Shown one piece after another: positions 1 to 11,053 of a DNA stretch of 25,989 nt. Origin of the DNA: Ophiosphaerella korrae (lineage: Eukaryota > Ascomycota > Dothideomycetes > Pleosporales > Phaeosphaeriaceae); the NCBI GenBank assembly GCA_028456385.1, contig JALNQF010000498.1, positions 1 through 25,989 of the forward strand, in the 5' to 3' direction. A model generated the notes under the pieces. It made no database searches, was not told the DNA's origin, and saw only the letters and a program-made list of their open reading frames with translations. Position 1 is the stretch's first letter, and the number at the start of each line of letters is the position of its first letter. Both the position numbers and the translations under genes were made by a program.

Positions 1-77
<77 letters not shown>
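1..77. repeat. (AAT)n microsatellite
   Basis: An uninterrupted AAT trinucleotide array runs from the first base of the window to about position 77, so its true left end lies outside. It directly abuts the truncated start of a Gypsy-A reverse transcriptase fragment. The matching place in the complete copy (about 19472) has no such array, so the microsatellite marks a truncation or rearrangement point rather than being part of the element. Confidence 0.97.
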
Positions 78-1416
78 GAAACCTTATATAAACTTTAATA
101 AGATAAATATAATAGATAAAAACTAATACTTCTTACTAGATATAAGTAAGATATAAAATAGACTAGAATAAGCTTAAATCTTTATAAAACTAGATATCTA
201 AAATATATACAACTTAATTAGAATTAAAAAAAGTATTAAATAGAAAATAGTATTTAGAATATAATATAAACTATTTAAATATATAGTAATACCTTTTAGA
301 TTAATATAAATACTACCTATATTCTAAGAAAGAATTAATATAGTCTTAAAAGAGTACTTTAATATATTTATATTTATATACTTAGATAATATCTTTATAT
401 TCTTAGAAATAAAGAAAGAATATATATAGAATATATATAAAGTACTAGAAAAACTAGTAAAAAATTAATTATTTCTTAAAATAAGAAAATAACAGTTTTA
501 TATAAAAGAAATAGATTTCTTTAAATTTATTATAGAACTAGAAAAAATAAAGATTAGTATTAGAAAGATTAAATTAATTAAAGAATAGCTAACTCTAAAG
601 AACTTATAAAAAGTATAATAGTTTTATAAACTAGTAAACTTTTATAGAAAGCTTATAGTAAAATAGTCTAAAATAATAAAACTATTAATAAAACTTATAA
701 AGAAAGATATACTATTTAAATAGATTAAGGAATATAATAAAGTATTTAATTAGATTAAATAAAAGTTTATAAAAAATCTAGTTATTAGAATATATAACCT
801 AGACCTATTAGTAATAGTAAAAATAGATATATTAAACTTAGTTTATAGAATAGTACTAATATAAAAAGACTTAAGAACTAAGTAAAAATACCTAGTTAAA
901 TATTTCTCTAAGAAGATAAAACTAGTAGAGCTTAACTACTTAATCTATAATTAAGAAATTCTAGTAATCTATAAAGTATTTAAATAATAGAAAGTATACT
1001 TATAAAGAGTAAAGTATTAAATTTATATTATATAAAGATTTATTATAATACTATATAAGATAGTAAAAGTTTATATCTATATTTAATCTAGAGATTATAT
1101 ATATAAAAGAGAAAGATAACTAATTTATAGATACTTTTAGTAAAAGACTAGACTTATAAAAAGAAGTAAATATAACTAGTATAGTTCTAGTTAAGAATAA
1201 AGATAGATACTTAGTTTTAAATATACTTAAAATAGCTACTATACTTAAAAAATAAGTAGTAAGCTAGATAAATAGATTTTAAAAATAATATAAGAAGCTT
1301 TTAAAAAAATATAAAAACTTAAAATCTAAAATAAACTTATATAAACTTATAGAATAATATATATCTAAAGTAAAATATAAAGAGAATTTATAAACTAATT
1401 CTATAAGCTACTAGTA
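78..1416 (+). pseudogene. Gypsy-A copy A1: RT, RNase H and integrase N-terminus fragment
   Basis: This stretch is collinear with 19472-20850 of the complete copy A3. It begins inside the reverse transcriptase, passes through the RT active-site block near 375-405 (reads YLDN for the family YLDD), then the RNase H block near 820-840 (KIDI), and ends in the integrase zinc-finger region at the edge of the palindromic element. It has in-frame TAA/TAG stops throughout and is more heavily RIP-mutated than A3, although the first catalytic Asp (KLDI, about 195) survives here and is lost in A3. It has no LTR, gag or protease. It is a dead fragment; the assignment is firm by alignment to A3. Confidence 0.9.
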
Positions 1417-1841
1417 ACGTATTCTATTAGCGAAGCAGCTATATTACTAAGATAGCTACTCTAAAATATACTAAAAAATCGAAAATTTAATATCTATTAT
1501 CTAGACAACTATAATATAATAACTTCTAAAAATTTAATATATTAAAGATTATATATAAAGTAGTATTTAATAAAATTTTTAGAACGTATAGCCTAGTTTA
1601 TTTAATATTATTAATAAAAAAGTGTTTTTTACTATAGAAAATTTTACTATCTTAAGAACTACTAGGCTACACGCTTTAAAAATTTTATAGATTACTACTA
1701 TATATATAATCTTTAATCTATTAAATTTTTAGAAGTTATTATAGTATAGTTGTTAAGATATTAGATATTAAATTTTCGATTTTTTAGTATATTTTAGAGT
1801 AGCTATCTTAGTAATATAGCTACTTTACTAATAGAATACGT
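1417..1841. mobile_element. MITE-like 425-bp palindromic element
   Basis: The left arm 1417-1597 and right arm 1661-1841 are near-perfect inverted copies of 181 bp each around a 63-bp centre (1598-1660). The outer ends read ACGTATTCTATTAG and its complement and are flanked by TA on both sides (1415-1416 and 1842-1843). A TA duplication with long terminal inverted repeats is typical of non-autonomous Tc1/mariner-type DNA elements, but TA is weak evidence in DNA this TA-rich. No transposase is visible. The arms differ mainly by C/T and G/A changes, as expected from RIP. The element separates A1 (+) from the LTR remnant of A2 (-). Confidence 0.8.
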
Positions 1842-1843
1842 TA

Positions 1844-2018
1844 TATATTCTTACTAATTAAATACTTATACTAATTTATTAATTTATTATTTTTTATATT
1901 TATAATCTTTATAAAATAATAAAATACTTTTAATATAATTTAGTTATTATATACTTTATTAGTACTAGAGTTAAAACTAATTAGCTTTATTTTAAGTTTT
2001 TTTATTACTACTATAAAA
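1844..2018 (-). repeat. Gypsy-A copy A2: truncated 3' LTR
   Basis: Read on the minus strand, position 2018 begins a Gypsy-A LTR, preceded by a purine-rich tract (2019-2032) like the one before the 3' LTR of A3. Its sequence follows the LTR subfamily of the solo LTR at 7472-7898 for about 175 bp (shared block AAAGCTAATTAGTTTTAACT). It then stops at the palindromic element; the remaining roughly 250 bp of LTR do not reappear on the other side. Confidence 0.75.
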
Positions 2019-2945
2019 CTATTTTTTCTTTTAAATAGTTTTTTATTTTCTTACTTTAAAACTAAAGTTATTAACTTTATTTCTTTATTAATATAAAGTT
2101 CTCTATTTTCTTTTATACTTATACTTTTAACTTATTATAATTTTACTTTAGCTAATTAAGTATTATTTATAAGTATTAAGATATTTCTTTATTTTTATTA
2201 TAAATTATTTAACTTTTTTATTACTTATCTTTTCGAAAAGTATAGTAAAGCTTATAAAAAATATATTTATACTAATATTTATATTTCTTATAAAATTTCT
2301 ATTATTTTTATAGTAGTAAATAATTTAAAAATACTTATATAGATATTTATACTTACTTATAATAAAGAAAGCTATTAACTATACTTAAAAAAAATTATTA
2401 TTATAATTTATAAAAGCTAAAAGTAAGTATAAAAGATTATAAAAAGCTTTTTAGTATATACTAAAAAAATATTTAGCTTAACTTCTTAAGAATTAGATAT
2501 AAATATCTAATAATTAATTTTATTTTAATTATTTTTTTAAAATAAAAGCTTTAAATAATAAATAGTCTATTAAATAATTTACTACTTTAAATACTAAGCT
2601 AAATTTAAAAAATATTTATATTAGTTTTTTTTTATTAAGTAGTTTAAATACTTTTCTATTTACTAAGTATATTTTAAGTTTTTTTTAAAACTTTTATAAT
2701 TTTTTTAAGTTACTATAAAGTAGTTTAAAAAGCTTTAACTTTAAAAGTTTTTTAACTTTTTAAAGTAATTAAAGTTATTTTTTAGTTTTTGTATAACTTT
2801 TTATAGCTACTTTTTTATATTTAAATTTATTTATTTTACTAAATAGTAGTTTCTTTTTTTAAAATAGTTATACTATAGATTTTTTTTTTACTTTTTATTT
2901 TTTTTATTTACTATATATATTTACTTTATATATAAGTAGTTCTAT
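2019..2945 (-). pseudogene. Gypsy-A copy A2: integrase C-terminus, chromodomain and 3' region
   Basis: On the minus strand this continues the A2 integrase from the Gypsy-B insertion point toward its 3' LTR. The junction sequence next to the insertion aligns with 21870-21905 of A3, differing by C-to-T and G-to-A changes. The chromodomain part is about 2700-2940. The rest is the 3' non-pol region, which on the plus strand holds a frame shared with A3 (see the finding on the antisense frame). RIP is extreme here, with runs of A and T, so domain limits are approximate. Confidence 0.75.
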
Positions 2946-2950
2946 ATTTT

Positions 2951-3228
2951 TATTAAGAAGTAGCTAGAAGATAATAGTACTTACTATAGGCTATAGAAGA
3001 TAGTAAAGAAATAATAGATAGTATTTAATAGTACTACTAGTATCTAAGAAAGAATAATACTTACTTTACTTATTTTATAAGTATTAAGCCTTTTATATAC
3101 TTATATAGTATACTAGCTTTACTTTAGATTATAACTATATAATATTATAATCTTTAGTATATTAGCTTTACTTTTAACTTATACTAAAGTTTATAAAAGT
3201 TTTAAGTATTTAATAAACTCTTATTATA
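2951..3228 (-). repeat. Gypsy-B 3' LTR
   Basis: This is a 278-bp direct repeat of 9799-10076. It begins TATTAAGAAG on the plus strand and ends ATTATA, consistent with RIP-altered TG...CA LTR ends. ATTTT flanks it on the outer side. Confidence 0.93.
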
Positions 3229-4580
3229 AAGCATCTTCTTTTAGCTAGTATCTTTACTAGCTCTTTAAAGTATAACCTTAATAAAAACCCTAAACTTTTT
3301 AAAAAATAGAAAAAAGAAGACTTATATACCTTACGCGTTATATCTATATATTAGGTATATTATTATTATTATACTTGTATATAATATTCTATTTATATTT
3401 TAATAATAAGTAAAAGATTATTACTAATATAATTACGTTTACTCTTAGTAAACTCTATATAAAAAATATTTTTTCTTTTATAATTATTTTACTTATTCTC
3501 TTATCTACTATAGTATATACTTAATATATATATAGTATATATTTAGTAATTATTACTATAGTTTACTATCTTTACCTAAAATTTATTAAAATAAGTAATA
3601 TCTAATAAGCTCTACTTTTTAAGTAAAGCGTAGATACTAAGTATACTAATTATTATACTTTATATACTACTTACTTATACTATACTTAAAGTATTATTAA
3701 CTAAGAAGAGATATATAATAAGCTAGAAGTATATTATTACTAGTATTATTCTATTAGTAATTATAGTAACTACGCTTTAGTAACTATTTTAGAGATATAC
3801 TTCTTATATACGCTTTAACTAATATAAATAAATACTCTCTATACTTAATAAGTATATTAACTATTTTTATAAGCTTTATAATACGTATAATACTACTATA
3901 TCTAATACTACTACTTTTAAGACTAACTTAGAGGTACGCTATACTAGTATTAAGCTTACTTATACTTAGCGTACTTTTAACTTAAAGCTATTAAACTATA
4001 AGTACCTTACTACTTATAGTAGTACTCTTTTAAAAGTACTTACTTAAATACTTATAACTATACTTTAATTTTTAGAGCTTATTTTAACTAAATAGCGTAG
4101 TTTTATAGCCTAGTAGTAAGGTTTAGTTAAATTATTAATAGAGATTTTAGGCTACTTTTACTATATTATATATTTACTTATACTATACTTATATAGTATA
4201 TACTAACTACTTTTTAAGCTTACTATAGCTACTTTTTTATAAAATAAGTTAATAATAAAAAAGATAATAATAAAGATAGTAGTAAAAAAGAAAAAGTAGA
4301 AAAAGAAAAAGAAAAAGAAAAAGAAGAAGAAGAAGATAAAATAGAAGGTTAAGACGTTCTACTTTTAAAAAGTAAGTAGAATATAAGTAAAAAGTAGTTT
4401 AGGCTTATCTAATAAGTAGAGAAGAAATAGTTTATAGTATAATTATTTATTTTTTATATATATAGATACTTAGCTATAAATCTAAAAGTTAAATTATACT
4501 ATTTACTATATAAGTATATTTTAAGTATATAAATTATATTTTCTCTATATATTTTAATTATAGAGTACTTTAAGCTAAAT
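3229..4580 (+). other. Gypsy-B region between chromodomain and 3' LTR, with possible antisense frame
   Basis: About 1.35 kb not explained by gag-pol. On the plus strand, opposite to the element, one frame can be followed from about 3684 to about 4372 (roughly 230 codons). It has about 16 stops, all TAA or TAG, which RIP can make from Gln or Trp codons. It contains stretches such as FKTNLEVRYTSIKLTYT (about 3910-3960) and ends in a lysine-rich tract. The stop density is only moderately below what this base composition would give by chance and there is no second copy to compare, so this is a candidate only. The part from 3229 to about 3680 holds nothing I can identify. Confidence 0.3.
4279..4338 (+). 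repeat. Purine-rich AAAAAG/AAG simple repeat
   Basis: A tract of AAAAAG units passes into AAG units. In the plus-strand frame described for 3684-4372 it encodes almost only lysine, which would be a nuclear-localisation-like tail if that frame was ever translated. It may equally be a simple-sequence expansion. Confidence 0.85.
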
Positions 4581-4730
4581 TCAAATCTTTAAGTAGTTTA
4601 TCTCTATCTCTAAAATCTATAGTAAGAGTATATATATCCTAGGATTTATTATATCTTTTCTATATAAAGAGATACTCTAGTTATCTTTTTCTTTTATATT
4701 TTTTTAGGATTCTTTTAACTTCTTATACTT
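4580..4730 (-). pseudogene. Gypsy-B chromodomain
   Basis: The minus strand reads EVKRIL (near 4722-4705), then, after stops, LEYLFI and a block ending in DIYTLTIDF (about 4640-4610). This matches the chromodomain pattern of an EVEEIL-type start, a Leu-Glu-Tyr-Leu strand and a lysine/tryptophan/glycine core; the Trp and Gly codons have been changed by RIP. Chromodomains at integrase C-termini bind histone marks and direct integration to heterochromatin, which places Gypsy-B with the chromoviruses. Confidence 0.7.
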
Positions 4731-5249
4731 TTTCTCTTTTTTCTATTACTTTAGGTAGCTAAGTATTATCTTTTATATCTAATTAAGATTTCTATCTCTT
4801 AAAAAGAGAAATATAAAATACGTTATAAATATAATAGTAAGGTAGTAGTAGTAAGTAGTATACCTATATTCTTACTATATCTTATACTTAAAATAGTATA
4901 ATAAACTTATCTAATAACTTCTTATATAGTTAGTAAGTAAAGCTTAAGTTTTTTATACTTAGTAAAACTAGCTCTTTTTTTCTAAAAACTTTTAGTTTAT
5001 ATTTATTATTATAGTACTATACTTAATATACTTATACTTTTTATAAAAACTCTATAAGTATTACTTATATACTATATATATACTTTACTCTTTAAATAGT
5101 ATCTAGTACTTTTCTTTCTAGTTTACTATCTTTAAGTAAGTATATAAAGATTAGGTATTTACATAGTATAGTATAAAAGGGCGTTATCTTTAATCTTTTA
5201 TAAATAAAGTTATTATATATAAATTATACTATTTTTAGTAAAGTAACTT

Positions 5250-5900
5250 AATTATCTTAATTCTCTATTATAAAGATTCTTAAATACTATTCTAGAGTCT
5301 AATTTTATTATTTAGTTTACTTATTAGTTTATAAGTAAAAAGCTATACTTAGCCTATACTTTACTTATAGTTAGTAGTATATTTTTACCTAAAATTTTAA
5401 AGTAAAGATTAACTCTTAGTCTAATATAATACTTTTTTATATTCTATAGTTTAAAATAATATTATTAAAGTATACTTCTATAAACTATTATATATCTTAC
5501 TTTTAAGTACTAGGATATAGATAGCTATCTTAGATAAGTAGTTTACTATTACTAGTATTATATTATATATATACTTTAAGCTATTCTTTAAAAGTAAGAA
5601 GCCTATAATAAAGATTAAGAAGACTTATTTAAAGATATTACTTAAGATTAGTAAAAAAGATATTTCTTTATACTACTTATACTTTAGTACTTTACTTTAC
5701 TAGTATATTATATAAGTCTTTATATATTCTTAAACGTCTTACTCTATTAATAGCTAGTAATAGTATCTTATAATTAGCTTAAGCGTTCTATATACGCTAA
5801 AGTAGCTAGCTAAATATAAGTTATAATACTAGAGTAGAATTTCTTACCTAATAGTAGGTTCTTCTAGAATATATACTCTACTTTTATATCTTAAAACTTT
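5250..5900 (-). pseudogene. Gypsy-B integrase zinc-binding and core domains
   Basis: The minus strand shows a degraded HHCC region (about 5850-5690), reading RYYY, then V*EYI and QQSKV-like blocks. This corresponds to the RYYWP...DV..YV..C..C...K pattern of Gypsy integrases, with Cys and His turned to Tyr and Ile. The core follows with blocks resembling GFLLLKNSLKY and ILVIVNYLSKIAIYI (about 5610-5510), equivalent to the strand after the first catalytic Asp. The catalytic residues themselves cannot be placed with certainty. Boundaries are approximate. Confidence 0.7.
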
Positions 5901-6289
5901 TTTATTATCTAAGCGCTTTACTTATACTCTACTACTATATTATATACTTTTAACTTTTATTAAACTCTTTACTTATACTTATATAAAGGCGTTCTTTTAC
6001 TATAGTCTATATAAAGTTATTAAAAAGGCCTTAGACTCTACTAATATAAGTTTACTACTAACTAACTCTTTAGCTATTAAGCGTAGTATATATAGTATAT
6101 ATTCTATAGTACTAGTAGTAAGAGTCTTTTTAGTACTATAGTCTCTAGTACTATATATTTTATATATACTTTCTAAGCTTAGCTTAGTTATAAATCTTTT
6201 TACTCTACTAGTTATCTCTACTCTAGCTACTAAGCTTACTAGTTATAATTTCTCTTAGAGAGTAAGTAATAAGTATACTAGTAATAAGT

Positions 6290-6850
6290 TTTTCTACTTA
6301 TAGTTATATCTTCTTAAGAGGCTATCTATAAGATTTAGCTTACTAGCTTAGTATTTTACTTTAAAATTAAAAGCTCTTAAATATATAGCTTAGTATACTT
6401 AGTATAAGTTTAGCTTATATATAGTACGTATTAAGTATAAGTTATTATAATTTATAAGTACTTAAATTATATACTATATACTTTTAAAGTAGTATTTCTA
6501 CTATTTAAAGCTATATATAATAGTAAGAAGTTTAGTATTATATATTCTATAGTTTAATTCTACTTCTTATAGTTTTCTAGAAGTAAAAGTAACTAGATAC
6601 TATTTCTTATCTAAGTAAAGCTAAAATAAGATCCTAGAGATTATAAAAGTTAATATATCTATTTCTAAGTAAATAAGTAGCGCTAAGTTATAGTAAAATA
6701 AGATAAGTATACTTATAAAGTATACTTTATATTATTTAAAAGCTTTTTATACTATACTAAGCTAATAGAATTCTTACTTCTCTTTTAATAAGTCTATAAA
6801 AGAGGCTATTTTATAAGTATATCTTTTAATAAATCTTTAGTAGAAGTTTA
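6290..6850 (-). pseudogene. Gypsy-B RNase H region
   Basis: The minus strand reads FINFY*RFI (about 6850), then YLEIDIL (the ETDAS motif region of Gypsy RNase H), VTFTSRKL, ELNY.IY, and LIDSLLKR (about 6300), the degraded form of the ADALSRR motif closing the domain. The order and spacing match a Ty3/Gypsy RNase H that removes the RNA strand during reverse transcription. Several stops break it. Confidence 0.8.
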
Positions 6851-7466
6851 TAAAACCTAGAAATAACTATAGTTTCTTAATACTTATAAGCTCTAGCTAT
6901 TATATAATAGTCTTAATACGCTTAGGTTTAGTATATATACTATACTTTATAATAATAAAGTCTAGAAAATATACTTTATTAGATATAAAGGTATACTTAT
7001 TTAGGTTTATAAAAAGTTTTACTCTTCTTAGTACTTTTAGTATAGAGTAGATAACGCGCTAGTATAGTACTATATTATTACTATAAGTATATATAAGTAT
7101 ATTATTAAAGTATACTATATAGATATAATCTAGGAGTTTACTAAGTACTTTATTAATATACGCTTAAAAGCTAGTAAGAGTATTAGTTAGCTTAAAAAGT
7201 ATTACTAAGTATTTAAAATACTTATAGTAAGTATAGAAAGTAGTTTTCTACTTATCTCCTAATTTAATTCTAATCCTATAGTAGGTATCCTTAAGATCTA
7301 AAGTAGTATAGTATTATATACCTAATAAGTAGTCTAGCGTCTTTTTAATTAGTAAGAGTAAGTACTAATCTTTTACTATAACTAAGTTTAGGCTATAGTA
7401 GTTAATATAGAGGTATAAGGCTCTATTCTTCTTTAAAATAAAAAAGATAAGTACTTTTACTAAACT
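6850..7466 (-). pseudogene. Gypsy-B reverse transcriptase, main part
   Basis: The minus strand begins SLVKVLIFFILKK just below the solo LTR and continues through a YINYYSLN block (family VDYRGLN), LDLKDTYYRIRIK (palm, first catalytic Asp kept), FKLTNTLTSF (family FGLTNAPATF) and VYFNNILIY (near 7116-7096), where the family has YLDDILIY. Both Asp of the YxDD box are therefore Asn, which would abolish polymerase activity even without the stops. It is the best-preserved identifier of this element. Confidence 0.9.
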
Positions 7467-7471
7467 ATTAC

Positions 7472-7898
7472 TATTATAGAGTTAATAAGAGGAATTAAGA
7501 TAAAGCTAATTAGTTTTAACTTAGATACTAACAAAGTATAGAATAAGTAAAGTAGTAACTTTAATTAGGAAGCTACTTATAATTAGAATACGTAGTAGTA
7601 ATCTATAATTACGTGTAATAGATTAGTAGTAATCTATAATAATATATAATAGATTAATAGTAATCTATAAAGTTATATAAATAGATTACTAGAAGTATAT
7701 AGGTACTATAATATATATTATTAAGATAGTATTAGTAATTTAATCCTTTAACTATAGAATACTAATATAAAATAATTACAAGATATCTTCTATTATTTAT
7801 AGTTATTATAGATTATAAATATAAACTTCTATTATTAACTTATAATCTACTAATAACTCTAATAGTTAAAAGGAAGCTAACTCTATTAACTTATTATA
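7472..7898 (+). mobile_element. Gypsy-A solo LTR inserted in Gypsy-B RT
   Basis: A 427-bp LTR of Gypsy-A type in plus orientation, opposite to its host element. It is flanked by the target duplication ATTAC at 7467-7471 and 7899-7903. It contains the inverted AATCTAT/ATAGATT module (about 7589-7691) and ends in TTATTATA. With no internal sequence, it is the usual product of LTR-LTR recombination. Removing it joins the RT N-terminal block (IRYSN) to SLVKVLIFFI, restoring collinearity with Gypsy RTs. Confidence 0.9.
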
Positions 7899-7903
7899 AT
7901 TAC

Positions 7904-8150
7904 TATAACGTATCTAGCTTTTATAGAGTATATCCTCTATATATATATAAAGTACTTTAAGCTTATATATAGAGAGATTATAGAGTAACCTATAGAGAAG
8001 TTTTTTCTTTCTATTAATAAGATTATATAATTAAAGTTCTTTAAGTAAAGTAGTATTTATATAGTAATATTATTAAATATATTATAGTATTCTAATAAAG
8101 TATTTAGAATACGTAACTCTTATACTATAAGTATAGTATATATACGTATA
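7904..8150 (-). pseudogene. Gypsy-B RT N-terminal segment (pre-palm)
   Basis: On the minus strand this reads PLYRLLYNLSIYKLKVL-like residues and then IYIEDILYKS*IRYSN immediately before the solo LTR. It matches the conserved pre-palm region of Gypsy polyproteins (PLY.LS..EL..L..YL...L..G.I.PS.SP). It is the same gene as 6850-7466, split by the LTR at 7472-7898. Confidence 0.8.
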
Positions 8151-8449
8151 TTATATTCTAAGTTAATTATATTAGTCTTAAGTACTTCTAGTAAGTATAG
8201 TTTTACTTATATTTCTTCTAAGTCTTTTATAAATTCTTTAGTTATATATAACTATACTTAAGTAATAAAAGTATATTCTTAATACTATATTTATAATCTA
8301 TAGTTAAGTTATATATCTTTTTATTTAAGAAAAAGATTTCTAAAAAAGAGTACTACTTTCTTTTTATCTACTCTATATACTATAATCTTAGACTTATATA
8401 TTACTTTATTATTATTAGTAAAGTATACCTAAAGCTTATAAGTAGTATA

Positions 8450-8620
8450 AGTATTTTACCTTTATACTTCTATCTAGCCTAGTCTAAAGAGCTTAGTATC
8501 TTAGATTAGTTTTAGTCCTATTTCTACTATAGTCTACTAACTAATAAGACTAATATCTACTTAAGAGTCTAGAATAACCTAAAGCTTTATTTCTAGCTTT
8601 AAGCCTAAAGCTATACTATA
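8450..8620 (-). pseudogene. Gypsy-B aspartic protease
   Basis: The minus strand reads VILDS*VDISLIS, with the Asp-Ser codons at 8569-8564. This is the active-site loop of a retropepsin-type protease (usually DSGA) with the Gly codon changed to a stop. In the family it cleaves the Gag-Pol polyprotein. It lies between the zinc knuckle and RT as expected. Confidence 0.7.
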
Positions 8621-8719
8621 TATATACTATATACTTAGTAAGATATTAATTAATCTACTCTTTACTATCCTAGAGCTAATAATAAAACTAGGCCTTTTCC
8701 TATTTAGTTTATATAAACT

Positions 8720-9620
8720 AAAATATAGTTAAAGTTACTACTATAGTACTTACTAGTATAGTATTTCTTTTTATAGTACTTAAAGTATTTAATAGTAAAC
8801 TTATCTACTAACTTATTTTAGAAGTTCTTTATATCTCCTTTTATTTAAGCTTTTTTTAAGTTTTCTTTACTTATACTATTTATATAGAGCTCTTATAATT
8901 TTATTATATTATATAAGTTATACTTAAGTATTAAGCTTAAGGTAATAAGGTCTTCTCTTATTACTAAGACCTAATAATAGTTAGTAATTACTTTTTATAG
9001 TTTAGGCTATAGTTTTAAAAAGAAGTACTAAATCTTTTATTTTTTTATATACTAAAGAAGCTAGTCTTTAAAGATATCTAGATATCTAGTAAAGAATTTT
9101 ATACTTTATTCTTTATATTAAATAGCTATAGTATATACTATTATAACTTCTAAGCTATAGTTAATAAAGTTAGAGAGAAGGTTTAGTAAGTACTTTTTAA
9201 AGTACTCTTAGGTAAGAAGTTTATTTATATTTAGATTACGCTTAATATATATATACTATTATTTACGTAGGTTTCCTTTAAGGTATTATATAGCCTAAAG
9301 GACTTTATCTTGTTTTACTTTAAAGTTTTAGAGTATAAAGTAAAATACTATTTTATATAAGTAATAGTACTCTTAGTATTCTTTTAGAGATTTACTTTTA
9401 TATACTATAAGCTCTTTAAAGTAAAGTATATACTTTATATACGTATTATTAACTAGAGAGTCTATATTATACTTTTAAGAAGTAATAATAGTAACTTTAG
9501 AGTTATTCTTAGGGGTTATAGTATAAAGAGTAATTTATTCTTATTCTAGATATATAATCTTATCTTCTATAGTATAGAGTATATATAGTTAGGCTAATTT
9601 ATTATATTTAGTAATTACTT
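8720..9620 (-). pseudogene. Gypsy-B gag (capsid/nucleocapsid)
   Basis: The minus strand carries a region with the composition of a retrotransposon Gag capsid and then a single CCHC zinc knuckle at 8787-8746, reading YFKYYKKKYYTSKY. Each Tyr stands where a Cys or the His is required and one Lys replaces the Gly, all explained by G-to-A or C-to-T. Gag would package element RNA. The start codon is not determinable. The 9621-9798 stretch would be the 5' leader and primer-binding region; nothing specific is visible there. Confidence 0.65.
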
Positions 9621-9798
9621 TATAAATATATTCTTTAATTATTACTAGCGTACTTAGTATATAACCTAGCTATACGCTATTTATACTCTATATAGGGTCT
9701 TATTTAACTATTAACTATATATTTTCTTCTATTATTATAGCCTATTATAAAGAGTATATTATTATTATCTCTAGACTATTAGTAAAGAAGTATTATTA

Positions 9799-10076
9799 TA
9801 TTAAGAAGTAGCTAGAAGATAATAGTACTTACTATAAGCTATAGGAGATAGTAAAGAAATAATAGATAGTATTTAATAGTACTACTAGTATCTAAGAAAG
9901 AATAATACTTACTTTACTCTCTTTATAAGTATTAAGCCTTTTATACGCCTATATAGTATACTAGCTCTACTTTAGATTATAACTATATAATATTATAATC
10001 TTTAGTATATTAGCTCTACCTCTAACTTATACTAGAGTTTACAAGAGTCTTAAGTATTTAATAAACCTTTATTATA
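9799..10076 (-). repeat. Gypsy-B 5' LTR
   Basis: This 278-bp direct repeat of 2951-3228 should hold the element promoter. It retains more C and G than its partner (for example 9901-9960), with differences being mostly transitions. The outer flank ATTTT (10077-10081) is the target duplication. Confidence 0.93.
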
Positions 10077-10081
10077 ATTTT

Positions 10082-11048
10082 ATAGTATTTACTTTAGAAG
10101 TATAATATAAAATATAAAGTATATCTTTATTTTACTTAGTAATCTTACTTTAAATATAACTAGTATAACTTTTTTCTTAATTTTATATAATTTTATTTTT
10201 ATATAATTTAGTTTTAAACTAGATTATTTACTTTTAAATTTTTTTTAAATAACTATACTTTTCTCTTTTTTTAAATTAAAGTTTCTTTTTATATTTTTTC
10301 TAATAGTACTTTACTATATAATTTAATAAAAACTTTATATTTTTTCTTAAATAATTATATATTTCTTTTAGTTTATTTATAAATTTTTCTCTTTTTAAAG
10401 TTTAAAACTTTATATTATTTAATATTTAGTATATATTAAGATTAAATCTATAGTTTATATAGAAATATAATACTTTTATTATTATATTTTTTATACTATT
10501 ATATACTAACTATACTATAAGTAGTAACTATACCTAGTTATTTTAGTTATAGTTAAAGTAGTATCTTAAGTACTATTTTACTATTTAATCTATTTATTCT
10601 AATTATTTATCTATTTATAAATAATATACTATTAAAATTTAATAATTTATTCCTAATAATACTATTATTATTCTTTATAGTTTTAATATAAATCTAATAT
10701 TTTTATTTATAATAATTTTATTTAAAATACTATACTAGCTAACTATAGTCTTTAGGACTTAGTATATAGTAACTTCTATTTTACTTTTTTTTTATATAGT
10801 CTAAAGTATAAATACTTTATAAGCTTCTTAATAATTTTAATAATTTTATTATACTAAACTTTTAATATTAAGTTTTTTAACTAAAGTAACTTTATAATAA
10901 AGTCTATTATAATTACTTTCTAAAGATACTCTAGTACTTTAATTAGGTATAATATTTTATATAGTATATATTTACTATACTTATTATAATAATACTATAT
11001 ATAGTTTTATAGTACTTTTATTACTAGTTATTTTACTTTTAGTATATA
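10082..11048 (-). pseudogene. Gypsy-A copy A2: integrase core
   Basis: The minus strand is collinear with about 20900-21865 of A3 and covers the integrase catalytic core and the following linker. It is far more AT-rich than A3, with essentially no CpA or TpG left. At its low end the sequence before the Gypsy-B insertion, TACTATAAAAT, aligns with TACTACAAGAC of A3, differing only by C-to-T and G-to-A. The gene is interrupted by Gypsy-B on one side and by a solo LTR on the other. Confidence 0.85.
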
Positions 11049-11053
11049 GTAGT

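Larger units (their letters stand above)
2951..10076 (-). mobile_element. Gypsy-B: complete, RIP-inactivated Ty3/Gypsy chromovirus
   Basis: A 7126-bp LTR retrotransposon on the minus strand. Identical-length 278-bp LTRs lie at both ends, and the 5-bp target duplication ATTTT occurs at 2946-2950 and 10077-10081. Removing the element joins A2 integrase sequence that matches A3 across the break, which confirms the insertion. Domain order on the minus strand is gag with one CCHC knuckle, aspartic protease, RT, RNase H, integrase and chromodomain, the Ty3/Gypsy order. Every domain has TAA/TAG stops and G-to-A or C-to-T missense changes. The RT is also interrupted by a Gypsy-A solo LTR. A purine-rich tract (rc of about 3229-3245) next to the 3' LTR fits a polypurine tract. 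Confidence 0.95.

Noticed and set aside
7589..7691. CRISPR-like spaced repeats (AATCTAT units)
   Set aside because: Units are short, inverted as well as direct, irregularly spaced, and lie inside an LTR of a eukaryotic element.
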